NCBI GenBank assembly: GCA_018262385.1
Contig: JAGSPQ010000297.1
Span: 1 to 6,369 of the forward strand
Direction of reading: 5' to 3'
From: Myxococcaceae bacterium
GTDB lineage: Bacteria > Myxococcota > Myxococcia > Myxococcales > Myxococcaceae
Length of the DNA: 6,369 nucleotides
Each line of letters opens with the position of its first letter. Positions within the stretch are counted from its first letter, which is position 1. The translations under genes were made by a program, and so were the position numbers. Below the pieces are notes generated by a model. That model saw nothing but the letters and a program-made list of their open reading frames with translations, searched no databases and had not been told where the DNA came from. Positions 1-5,544 of the stretch are shown one piece after another.

Positions 1-1
1 G

Positions 2-775
2 GCGTACCTGCCCGACGGAGGCAGCGACGGGGGAATGTTCGCGATCACGCTCACCACCGATCCCGTCGACGACCTGTCGGATGCGCGGCTGCCGGGCTGG
101 ACGCAGGACGGCCTCGCCCTCACCGGCCTCACCGACGCAGGCACGAGCTCGACGGTCACCACCTATCCGGGCTTCTCGATGGGCTCGCCCGCCTCCATCG
201 CCAATCGGCGGGCGGGCGTCCAATGGGTCCAGGTGCGGGCCTGGCGTGACTGGCTGATGCTCGTGAAGGCGTCCGCCAACACCAACTCCGAGGCGGTCGG
301 GTTCTCCCCGGACGGCGGCATCGTCAGCGTCAGCGGGAAGATCGCGTCCGGGATGTGGGACGAAGCGATGCAGGCGGACCTCGACGGCAACGGGCAACCG
401 GACTTCGTGATGCAGAAGGCAAGCGGCGTCTATGGGATGTACGAGTCGCTCGCGACAGTGCCGACCACTCCTCCGTCCCTCTTCAACGTGGCGGCGGGCG
501 ACGCCGGCTTCATTCCGGTTGGCCTGGGATTCACCGTCGGCTCTTACGGGTTCGGGGTGAGCATGTTCACCCTCTCGAGCACCGGCGCGCTGCGGCAGTT
601 CGAGTCGTTCCAGTTGAACGGGATCACCTACCGCGGCCCCGAGGTGCCCAGGCCCGACCTCGCCGACGCGGGCTACGTGCAGGTCGTGCTCGCCGACGTC
701 AACGGCGACGGCGGGAATGACCTCGTCTTGATCGAGCGCACCACTGGCAATCTGCGGATCGCGATTACGCCCTGA
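2..775 (+). CDS. FG-GAP/VCBS-repeat protein, C-terminal part (5' end outside window)
   Basis: The frame is open to the left edge, so the Met at 35 is probably internal and the true start lies outside the window. Numbering from that Met, two calcium-loop motifs of the FG-GAP/VCBS type are visible. One is DLDGNGQPD at about residues 115-123, and the other is DVNGDGGND at about 221-229; each is followed by a hydrophobic strand (FVM, LVLI). In known families these D-x-[DN]-G-[DN]-G loops bind Ca2+ within blades of integrin-alpha-like beta-propellers, usually in exported or surface proteins. The residues between the loops are Gly/Ser/Thr-rich and predicted beta. The chain ends about 15 residues after the last loop with no sorting signal. 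The stop lies 4 nt before the stop of the convergent DUF4214 gene. A signal peptide, if present, would be upstream and cannot be seen. The exact role is unknown; cell-surface adhesion or a structural role is an inference only. Confidence 0.85.
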   Translation, partial: AYLPDGGSDGGMFAITLTTDPVDDLSDARLPGWTQDGLALTGLTDAGTSSTVTTYPGFSMGSPASIANRRAGVQWVQVRAWRDWLMLVKASANTNSEAVGFSPDGGIVSVSGKIASGMWDEAMQADLDGNGQPDFVMQKASGVYGMYESLATVPTTPPSLFNVAAGDAGFIPVGLGFTVGSYGFGVSMFTLSSTGALRQFESFQLNGITYRGPEVPRPDLADAGYVQVVLADVNGDGGNDLVLIERTTGNLRIAITP

Positions 776-779
776 CTCC

Positions 780-1508
780 TCAGTCCTGCGCGAAAGCGGG
801 AGGCGTCTGCCAGGAAGCGTAGAAGCGCCGCACTCCGCCCTGCCAGGTCGAGATGTCGAACTGCTCGGAGTGCTGATCCCCGCGGCGGCCGACCGCCAGC
901 TCTTCCCCGTCGTAGGCGGCGAGGTAGCCCGCCTTGAGCAGCTGCTGCACCACTCCCTGGTGGTAGGCGTCGAAGTCCGAGATCTGGCTGCGGTCGTTCG
1001 GGTCGATGCCGATTCCCTGCGCCTGCACCGCATCGATCGCCGCGTGGACCGCGTTCAGGAACGTCGACTTCGGAGCGATCGTCCGGTTCTGCACCGTGTT
1101 GACGTAGCCGGTGGTGCCGGGGTCCTCGGCCGTCTTCAGCCGGGTGGGCGCCAGCGCGTCGCCAGCCCCCGGGGTACCGGCCCCCTGCCGCGATCGGAAC
1201 TCGGGGCTGGTGAGGAACACGTTGCGGATCTCCTCGCGCGACATCCCCGTCTCCAGTCCCTTCAGGTGCGCCTGCAGCCCGCCCGCGTCAGGCGCCCGGC
1301 CAAGCAGGTCGCGGTAGAGCCCGGTGACGAACTCGGCGTCGCCGGCGCTCGAGGCGGGCGGCGCCCGGCCGAGATCCACCGGGTTATTCCGGCTCGCCTC
1401 GAAGCGATCGCGGCTGGCGACCGCCGGCGGGGGGCGCGACGGCGGCGCGGCCTGCGCGACCTGGATCAACTTCGAGAACACGCTCTTCACCGCACTGGAC
1501 AGCTTCAT
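780..1508 (-). CDS. DUF4214-domain protein with unrecognised C-terminal domain
   Basis: This encodes 242 aa. The ATG at 1508 is chosen because a GGAGG lies 6 nt upstream; the frame extends further upstream but without good initiation context. The N-terminus (residues 1-20) is a short amphipathic stretch without a clear signal peptide, followed by a Pro/Ala/Arg-rich linker to about residue 55. Residues 57-106 match the DUF4214 pattern: FVTGLYRDLLGRAPDAGGL, then a helix ending LTSPEFRS. DUF4214 is a small helical domain common in large secreted or surface proteins, often as repeats; its function is not settled. Residues 130-242 form a separate, apparently globular domain. It contains GIGIDPNDRSQISDFDAYHQ (about 165-184) and an AAYDGEELAVG segment (about 197-207), and it ends with WQGGVRRFYASW. 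I do not recognise this domain. The linker and single small domain suggest an exported accessory protein, but no export signal is visible. Confidence 0.85.
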   Translation of the reverse strand: MKLSSAVKSVFSKLIQVAQAAPPSRPPPAVASRDRFEASRNNPVDLGRAPPASSAGDAEFVTGLYRDLLGRAPDAGGLQAHLKGLETGMSREEIRNVFLTSPEFRSRQGAGTPGAGDALAPTRLKTAEDPGTTGYVNTVQNRTIAPKSTFLNAVHAAIDAVQAQGIGIDPNDRSQISDFDAYHQGVVQQLLKAGYLAAYDGEELAVGRRGDQHSEQFDISTWQGGVRRFYASWQTPPAFAQD

Positions 1509-1514
1509 GGGGGA

Positions 1515-1519
1515 CCTCC
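1515..1519 (-). promoter_or_regulatory. Shine-Dalgarno GGAGG for the DUF4214 gene
   Basis: On the minus strand the sequence reads GGAGG, then six bases, then ATG. This is a canonical ribosome-binding site at normal spacing. It fixes the start at 1508 rather than at earlier Met codons in the same open frame. Confidence 0.65.
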
Positions 1520-1534
1520 GGGGCGCGACGATGA

Positions 1535-1555
1535 CCACCGGTGAAGTGTCGGTGG
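1535..1555. repeat. Inverted repeat in divergent intergenic spacer
   Basis: CCACCG and CGGTGG form a perfect 6-bp inverted repeat around a 9-base loop (1541-1549). It lies 27 bp upstream of the DUF4214 start and about 100 bp upstream of the divergent HLFGH gene. It could be an operator or a hairpin in the DUF4214 leader. Short inverted repeats are common in GC-rich DNA, so the functional claim is weak. Confidence 0.3.
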
Positions 1556-1618
1556 GCGGCGGTGGGAGGTTGCGGCTTGCGGCGCATCTGGCACCGGCGT
1601 GAACGCGATTGGCGCACC

Positions 1619-1648
1619 CAGACAAATCTCGGCCCAGGTCGATACAGT
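1619..1648 (+). promoter_or_regulatory. Possible sigma70-type promoter of the HLFGH gene
   Basis: CAGACA (1619-1624, 4 of 6 matches to TTGACA) and TACAGT (1643-1648, 4 of 6 matches to TATAAT) are separated by 18 bp. They lie just ahead of the ATG at 1657. If used, transcription would begin at about 1655, almost on the start codon, giving a leaderless or near-leaderless mRNA. That would fit the absence of a Shine-Dalgarno sequence there. This is a pattern match by eye only. Confidence 0.2.
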
Positions 1649-1656
1649 GCGCGCCG

Positions 1657-2193
1657 ATGACCCCCATGAACGCGCGGATGCGGGAAGCCTTCAACACCCT
1701 CGAGCAGCACATCGAGCGTCGCTACGGAATCCCGGTGCGGATCCGCGACGTGCCCAACCCGTTCACCGGCGATCTCGACGGCACCGAGATCCACGTCGAC
1801 CATGACGAGGACATCGAGAGCGCGCTCTTCATCATCGCTCACCTCTTCGGCCACACCGTCCAGTGGAACACCAGCGAGGCGTCGCGCGAGATTGGCTACA
1901 AGCTCTACCCGAACCCGTCGGAAGAGATGATCAAGAAGCTCCACGACTACGAGTACGAAGCCTGCCGGTACTCGATGCAGCTGTTCCACGAGGCCGGGGT
2001 GCACGACCTCGACCAGTGGCTGTCGGACTATTCGGCGTGCGACTTCGCGTACCTGCTCGACTTCTACCGGACCAACCAGAAGAAGCCCTTCAAGTCGTTC
2101 TGGAAGAACGGCGCGCCGCTGCTCACCCCGCGACCGATCCCCGAGTTCCACCCGACGAAGTGGGTGGCGAGAGGCGAGGGCATCGTCGTCTGA
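1657..2193 (+). CDS. ImmA/IrrE-like (zincin-like) protein with HLFGH in place of HExxH
   Basis: From the ATG at 1657 the protein has 178 aa. A TTG at 1609 would add 16 unlikely residues, and the ATG at 1666 is an alternative. No start has a clear Shine-Dalgarno sequence. The N-terminal part (about 10-50) resembles the small alpha/beta lead-in of ImmA/IrrE (DUF955) peptidases. It is followed by a helix with IIAHLFGHTVQW (H62 and H66) and a second helix, DYEYEACRYSMQLF (about 97-110). This layout mirrors HExxH plus the distal E..A..FA helix of ImmA/IrrE, with E99 or E101 as the candidate third metal ligand. The Glu after the first His, which is the general base in true metallopeptidases, is Leu here. 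Metal binding is therefore possible but ordinary peptidase chemistry is doubtful. The C-terminus is rich in Lys, Phe and Pro and ends without a tail signal; the protein looks cytoplasmic. It stands alone on its strand. The ImmA/IrrE assignment is by motif only; an unrelated fold is possible. Confidence 0.85.
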   Translation: MTPMNARMREAFNTLEQHIERRYGIPVRIRDVPNPFTGDLDGTEIHVDHDEDIESALFIIAHLFGHTVQWNTSEASREIGYKLYPNPSEEMIKKLHDYEYEACRYSMQLFHEAGVHDLDQWLSDYSACDFAYLLDFYRTNQKKPFKSFWKNGAPLLTPRPIPEFHPTKWVARGEGIVV

Positions 2194-2202
2194 GCCACAG
2201 CT

Positions 2203-2601
2203 TTACAGCTTCGGCCTGGCAGAGCGCACGATCCACATCGCCCACTTCAGGTCGTGCCCCGGATCCGGCCGGCGTCCCAGCCGGTGGTCGAGCGCGTGCA
2301 GCGCATCGGCGAAGGCGGGCTCGAGCCCCGCGGCGGCCTGGTTCCGCAGCGCCTCGAGGTAGCTGCGAAAGCCGTCGGGGTGCGCTCGCTCCGAGGCCTC
2401 GAGCTGCCGATCGAGCTCGACGTATTCGGCCGCGATCCGATCGTACGCCCGCTCGGCCTCGGCCAGCTCGTCGTGGCTGACCCACCCGTGGTCGGCGGCG
2501 AAGGCCAGCCCAGACAGCTCCGGGGTGGCGGCCTTCAGCTGCGCATAGCGCGCGAGGATCGCCTCGATCGCTCCGGCCACCTCGCTGTGGGGATCGCCCA
2601 T
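2203..2601 (-). CDS. Hypothetical helical protein, 132 aa
   Basis: I do not recognise this protein. It is predicted almost fully helical, with Ala/Glu/Arg-rich heptad-like stretches (for example ELAEAERAYDRIAAEYVELDRQLEASERAH, here split as ELAEAERAYDRIAAEY and VELDRQLEASERAH, about residues 44-74). It has no signal peptide, membrane segment or Cys. It ends in a basic, Trp-containing tail (KWAMWIVRSARPKL). The ATG at 2601 has only a weak, distant GGAG upstream, so the start is uncertain. The stop lies 9 nt from the convergent HLFGH gene, and the start is 58 bp from the divergent small gene at 2660. It is taken as real because codon bias is strong and it fits the gap between neighbours exactly. 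Confidence 0.7.
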   Translation of the reverse strand: MGDPHSEVAGAIEAILARYAQLKAATPELSGLAFAADHGWVSHDELAEAERAYDRIAAEYVELDRQLEASERAHPDGFRSYLEALRNQAAAGLEPAFADALHALDHRLGRRPDPGHDLKWAMWIVRSARPKL

Positions 2602-2659
2602 GACTGGCGAGGGTACTCCGGCCTTGACGGTGGCGCGCCGAGCGTGAAGTGCTGGCCCG

Positions 2660-2896
2660 ATGGCACTCTCGTGGAAGAAGACGAAGGGCGAAATCTCCTC
2701 CTACGCGTCGGTCACCGACGACGGCGTGGTCTGCGGTGAGGCCGGCGACGATCCGCACGGGGTGAACAGCGAGTGCCGCTGCACCCGCCAGAGCTGGCTC
2801 GCGCGGGACGGCGACGGCGGGCGCTGCCGCCAGATCATCGCCGACAACTTCGGAGCAGAGGCGGTGGCGCAGATCGACGCCGCGCTCGCGCGGTGA
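2660..2896 (+). CDS. Small hypothetical protein with four cysteines, 78 aa
   Basis: The product is unrecognised but looks like a real small protein. It starts MALSWKKTKGEISSYASV, has four Cys (C25, C39, C41, C56) including a Cys-Arg-Cys, and ends in a short helix (NFGAEAVAQIDAAL). There is no signal peptide or membrane segment. Four Cys in a small soluble chain could bind one metal ion, but the spacing matches no zinc-ribbon pattern I know. No strong Shine-Dalgarno precedes the ATG at 2660. A TTGACG at 2624-2629 could be a -35 box, but I see no good -10 at the right distance. It is divergent from the helical gene at 2601, and an inverted repeat lies 15 nt past its stop. Confidence 0.7.
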   Translation: MALSWKKTKGEISSYASVTDDGVVCGEAGDDPHGVNSECRCTRQSWLARDGDGGRCRQIIADNFGAEAVAQIDAALAR

Positions 2897-2911
2897 GCCC
2901 AACAGTCGGGG

Positions 2912-2933
2912 CCTGCTGGGAGCCATTAGCAGG
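2912..2933. terminator. Hairpin downstream of the small Cys gene, possible terminator
   Basis: CCTGCT and AGCAGG form a perfect 6-bp stem around a 10-base loop, starting 15 nt after the stop at 2896. There is no T-run after it, so it is not a classical intrinsic terminator. It could be an mRNA 3'-end stabiliser or an attenuator-like structure. Confidence 0.3.
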
Positions 2934-2962
2934 ACAGCCACCCGAGCCAGGCACTGGAGCGG

Positions 2963-2987
2963 TGCGCTTGAAGACCTGCGCTTGAAG
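2963..2987 (+). repeat. Tandem 11-bp direct repeat, 14-bp period
   Basis: TGCGCTTGAAG occurs at 2963-2973 and exactly again at 2977-2987, separated by ACC. It lies about 85-110 bp upstream of the lipoprotein ATG, in the only sizeable plus-strand leader of the window. Two identical sites close together on the same face could be a regulator-binding pair, but a 14-bp period is not a whole helical turn. A chance or slippage duplication is also possible. Confidence 0.6.
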
Positions 2988-3009
2988 CGTAGGCGGCCTG
3001 TCCCGGCGG

Positions 3010-3047
3010 CGAGGTGGCGCCGGGTTGCGGCGCCGCTCGAGGTGGCG
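3010..3047 (+). repeat. 10-bp direct repeats flanking a GGCGCC hairpin
   Basis: CGAGGTGGCG occurs at 3010-3019 and again at 3038-3047 (28-bp period). Between and overlapping them, GGCGCC at 3016-3021 and 3029-3034 can pair around a 7-base loop; two G-U pairs and one G-C pair would extend the stem. It lies in the leader of the lipoprotein gene, 24 nt before its ATG, so it could affect its translation. GC-rich DNA makes such structures easily, so function is unproven. Confidence 0.5.
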
Positions 3048-3070
3048 TGGGGGGTGCACCCGGTCACCGG

Positions 3071-4741
3071 ATGCGTTCGAACCTCAAAGGGAAGTTGAGC
3101 TGTTCGCTGCTCCTCGCGTTGACGCTGCTGGCTTGCGGCGGCGAAGCGCGGGTCGAGATCGACCAGTACGAGGGCGACGACCCCGAGCTCTCGGCGAGCG
3201 CCGCACTCGGTGGATGCCGGGAAGGCAACTGCCTGTGCTTCACCGCGCTCGCCGACGTGATGGACGGCCGGGCCCCCGACCCGCGCTACCAGAACAACCT
3301 CGGGCCGGAAGACGTGCGGGCGGTGTTCAGCAACGGCGGCTCGGAGAACATCCCGCTCACCTGCCGCACCGTTCACTACTGGGCCCAGAACAACCCCAAC
3401 CCGGCCTGGCTCGAGAGCTACTTCGAGCTGCAGCTGGCAACCGGCACCCCCTCGCTGTTCGGCGGCGAAGTCTTCTCGTCGACCTACAGCGCGCTGATGG
3501 TGGGCGACGCGATCGCCGTCCTCGCCCGGGCGCGCCAGCGGGGGCACGTCGCGCTGGTCGAGAAGGCGTCCCGGTACCTCGAGGCCTACTTCACCGCGCT
3601 CGCGCTCGGCTCGGTCGAAGGGCGCGTCACCTCGCACGTCACCCACAACCGGTTCGGCCTGTTGACCGAGTCGGCCAGCGAGCCGGCGCTCACCGTCGGC
3701 CTGGTGGGCAGCCGCTCGTACGTCAACGGCCACAACGCCGAGGCCCACGCCGGCACCACCGGCCTGCAGGGCGTGCTGCTCGCGATGGCGCTCGACCACC
3801 CCCAGCGCGAGTTTCGCTCGGACCTGCGCGCCAGCCCCGGCTACTACGGCGGACTGCGCGCGGCGGTCTCGGCGGCCGGCTACTCACTCAACAGCAGCGG
3901 CCGGGTCACCCTCACCAGCCAGTCGGTGCCGGCGGAAGTCTTCGGGCTCACCGAGGCCAGGCGCGCCGAGCTGCTCGCCCTGGTGCGCGGCGGCGGAGCG
4001 AGCGGCGCGCTGTCGGTGCTGCGGCCGTACGAGCTGAGCTGCGAGCTCACCGTGCTGCGCACCACCGGCGGGGTCATCAGCTGGTGGGGAACCAGCGACA
4101 GCACCGCGCGGCCCTGCAATGCGCGCAAGGGTGGCTCCTGGGCGGTGGCGAAGCTCGAGGCTGGCGGGGTGTTGACCCTGGTCACCCGGTCCAACGATCG
4201 ATGGGGCGGCGGCGACATGGGCACGGTGTGGCGCGACGGCGCGGCGATCTGCGCCGAGTCGTCGACCCTGCCCCGGCTGTGCGTGCCGCTTCCGCCGGGA
4301 AGCACCGTCTACGAGCTGGTGCTCGGGCGCAGCGGGGCCCGCTGTGTCAGCGGCGCCTGTGGCGGCCCGCCTGCTCCGCCGCCGCCTCAACAGGGGACGT
4401 TCGGCGCTGCCTTCGTCTCTCAGGCGGTGCCGGCAGTGGTCGCCCCCGGCGCGCGCTTCGCCGTCCACGTGACGATGCGCAACAGCGGCACCGCCCGGTG
4501 GTCCACCGGCGCGAGCGTGCGGCTGGGGAGCCAGGCCCCGCAGGACAACCTCGTCTGGGGGCTGGGGCGGGTCGATCTCCCCGCGGGGGTGGAGGTCGCG
4601 CCGGGCGCCAGCCACACCTTCTCCTTCGAAGCGACCGCTCCCTCGACGCCCGGGGCACGGCCGTTTCAATGGCAGCTGCTGCGCGAGGGGCTCGCCTGGT
4701 TCGGGGCGAGCACCGCGGCCCTCGACGTCGAGGTTCGTTAG
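3071..4741 (+). CDS. Lipoprotein with C-terminal NBR1-type Ig-like domain
   Basis: This encodes 556 aa from the ATG at 3071. The start is chosen because it places a lipoprotein signal at the N-terminus: basic MRSNLKGK, a hydrophobic core, then the lipobox LLAC with Cys22. Signal peptidase II processing and membrane anchoring follow from that motif. Residues 45-435 are a large, mostly helical region I do not recognise, with CREGNCLCF at about 49-57 and further Cys (98, 324, 349, 394, 404, 425, 430) that may form disulfides. A Pro-rich linker (433-439) leads to an Ig-like beta domain (about 446-556). That domain shows the hallmarks of the NBR1 Ig-like family: VTMRNSGTARWS, RLGSQ.P..N..WG, pG..HTFSF.ATAPSTPG and FQWQLLREGLAWFG. 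Bacterial copies usually sit at the end of secreted proteins as binding or spacer modules. The stop overlaps the convergent protease-like gene. Catalytic activity in the central region is not evident. Confidence 0.9.
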   Translation: MRSNLKGKLSCSLLLALTLLACGGEARVEIDQYEGDDPELSASAALGGCREGNCLCFTALADVMDGRAPDPRYQNNLGPEDVRAVFSNGGSENIPLTCRTVHYWAQNNPNPAWLESYFELQLATGTPSLFGGEVFSSTYSALMVGDAIAVLARARQRGHVALVEKASRYLEAYFTALALGSVEGRVTSHVTHNRFGLLTESASEPALTVGLVGSRSYVNGHNAEAHAGTTGLQGVLLAMALDHPQREFRSDLRASPGYYGGLRAAVSAAGYSLNSSGRVTLTSQSVPAEVFGLTEARRAELLALVRGGGASGALSVLRPYELSCELTVLRTTGGVISWWGTSDSTARPCNARKGGSWAVAKLEAGGVLTLVTRSNDRWGGGDMGTVWRDGAAICAESSTLPRLCVPLPPGSTVYELVLGRSGARCVSGACGGPPAPPPPQQGTFGAAFVSQAVPAVVAPGARFAVHVTMRNSGTARWSTGASVRLGSQAPQDNLVWGLGRVDLPAGVEVAPGASHTFSFEATAPSTPGARPFQWQLLREGLAWFGASTAALDVEVR

Positions 4742-5472
4742 CGCGGCTTGAGCGTGCCGGTGAAGGCCTCCGAGTCGAACCAGCCCGCGATGCCGGGGGC
4801 GGCCCGCTCGAGCGCGGCGCGGTCGAACTTCCAGATCCGGTAGGCCTCGGCGAACGCCTCCGACGGCAGGGTCCGCCCGTACGGCGTCGGTGCGCTCGCC
4901 AGCGGCAGCTTGGCGAGGAACGCCGCCTCGGCCGGGCTCTGCTGCAGCCCCTGCTTCGCGGCGGCCTGGAGATCGGTCCACTTCTTCTGGAGCGCCTTGA
5001 CGTTCGCCGTCTCGTCCTTCGTCGCGGCGGCGCGGGCGTCGATCGACTTGCCCAGCTCGGGGTCCTTCGTCCTGGCCCACTCGGCGCGGTCGGCGTCGTA
5101 CTTCTTCTGGCCCTCGTTGAAGGCGTTGGAGGCGTCCTCGAGCGCCTTGCGCGCGACCTTCACCTCGTCGAACTGGCGCTGAGAGCCGGCCCGCGACAGC
5201 GCGTGCGCGACCTCGTGCATCAGCATCGCCGCCGACTGCGGCACCAGCGCGTCGACCGTGCCGGTGAAGCGCAGGCGATCGCCCTCGCGCGCGGCGTCGT
5301 ACAGCTCGATCCGCGGCCGGGGGAGCGTGGTGTCCTGGCGGTAGACGGCGAGCATCCGCCCGCGGCCGACGCCGGTGGCCGGCTTGGGGATCCGGTGAAA
5401 GGGCATCCCGGCGAGCAGCGCCAGCTCGTCCTTCGACAGCCGCGAGAGCACGAGGTCCACCACGAAGCGCAT
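4738..5472 (-). CDS. Catalytic-half ORF of the frameshifted M34-like peptidase
   Basis: This is the intact 244-aa frame that an automated caller would annotate alone, starting at the first Met (5472). It has no signal peptide and no convincing ribosome-binding site, so independent translation is unlikely. It carries the zinc site: HEVAH at residues 86-90 and the presumed third ligand E209 in SEAFAEAYRIW. A Tyr at 198 could play the role of the catalytic Tyr that precedes the third ligand in lethal factor, though the spacing is 11 rather than about 7. The insert from about 97 to 175 is rich in Lys, Glu, Asp and Ala and probably forms a helical hairpin or coiled coil. That makes the gap between the two metal motifs 119 residues, much longer than in lethal factor (about 45). 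Its stop codon overlaps the convergent lipoprotein stop at 4739-4740. Confidence 0.6.
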   Translation of the reverse strand: MRFVVDLVLSRLSKDELALLAGMPFHRIPKPATGVGRGRMLAVYRQDTTLPRPRIELYDAAREGDRLRFTGTVDALVPQSAAMLMHEVAHALSRAGSQRQFDEVKVARKALEDASNAFNEGQKKYDADRAEWARTKDPELGKSIDARAAATKDETANVKALQKKWTDLQAAAKQGLQQSPAEAAFLAKLPLASAPTPYGRTLPSEAFAEAYRIWKFDRAALERAAPGIAGWFDSEAFTGTLKPR

Positions 5473-5530
5473 GTCGCTGTCCCACGCGGCGCCGTCGTCG
5501 ACGAACTCCCCGACGCCGTACTTCTGCTGC

Positions 5531-5544
5531 AGCTCGGCCGAGCT
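5531..5544. repeat. Perfect 14-bp palindrome at the frameshift site
   Basis: AGCTCGGCCGAGCT reads the same on both strands. Its central GGCC contains the extra base that breaks the peptidase reading frame. A GC-only core of this kind is prone to compression or homopolymer-type calling errors, and also to replication slippage. It is not obviously a regulatory site. Confidence 0.7.

Noticed and set aside
870..1544. 224-aa plus-strand open frame over the DUF4214 gene
   Set aside because: It is antisense to a gene with a recognisable domain and a good ribosome-binding site; its own composition is Arg/Val/Asp-rich with no motif.
1384..2151. 255-aa minus-strand open frame across the HLFGH gene
   Set aside because: It is antisense to the HLFGH gene and crosses the divergent spacer, with no domain.
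2203..2896. Divergent small genes as a toxin-antitoxin pair
   Set aside because: The two genes are on opposite strands, lack known toxin or antitoxin motifs, and are not overlapping as such pairs usually are.
2123..3799. 558-aa minus-strand open frame
   Set aside because: It runs antisense through the convergent genes and the lipoprotein, has Arg/Ala-rich low-complexity sequence typical of GC-rich shadow frames, and shows no domain.
3884..5540. Long continuation of the peptidase's first frame past the frameshift
   Set aside because: It stays open for about 550 codons only because GC-rich DNA has few stops. The sequence becomes Arg-rich and it runs antisense through the lipoprotein. The genuine domain continues in the other frame.
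5531..5544. Programmed ribosomal frameshift
   Set aside because: No slippery heptamer, stop codon or stimulatory element is evident. An extra base in a palindrome is better explained by an error or mutation.
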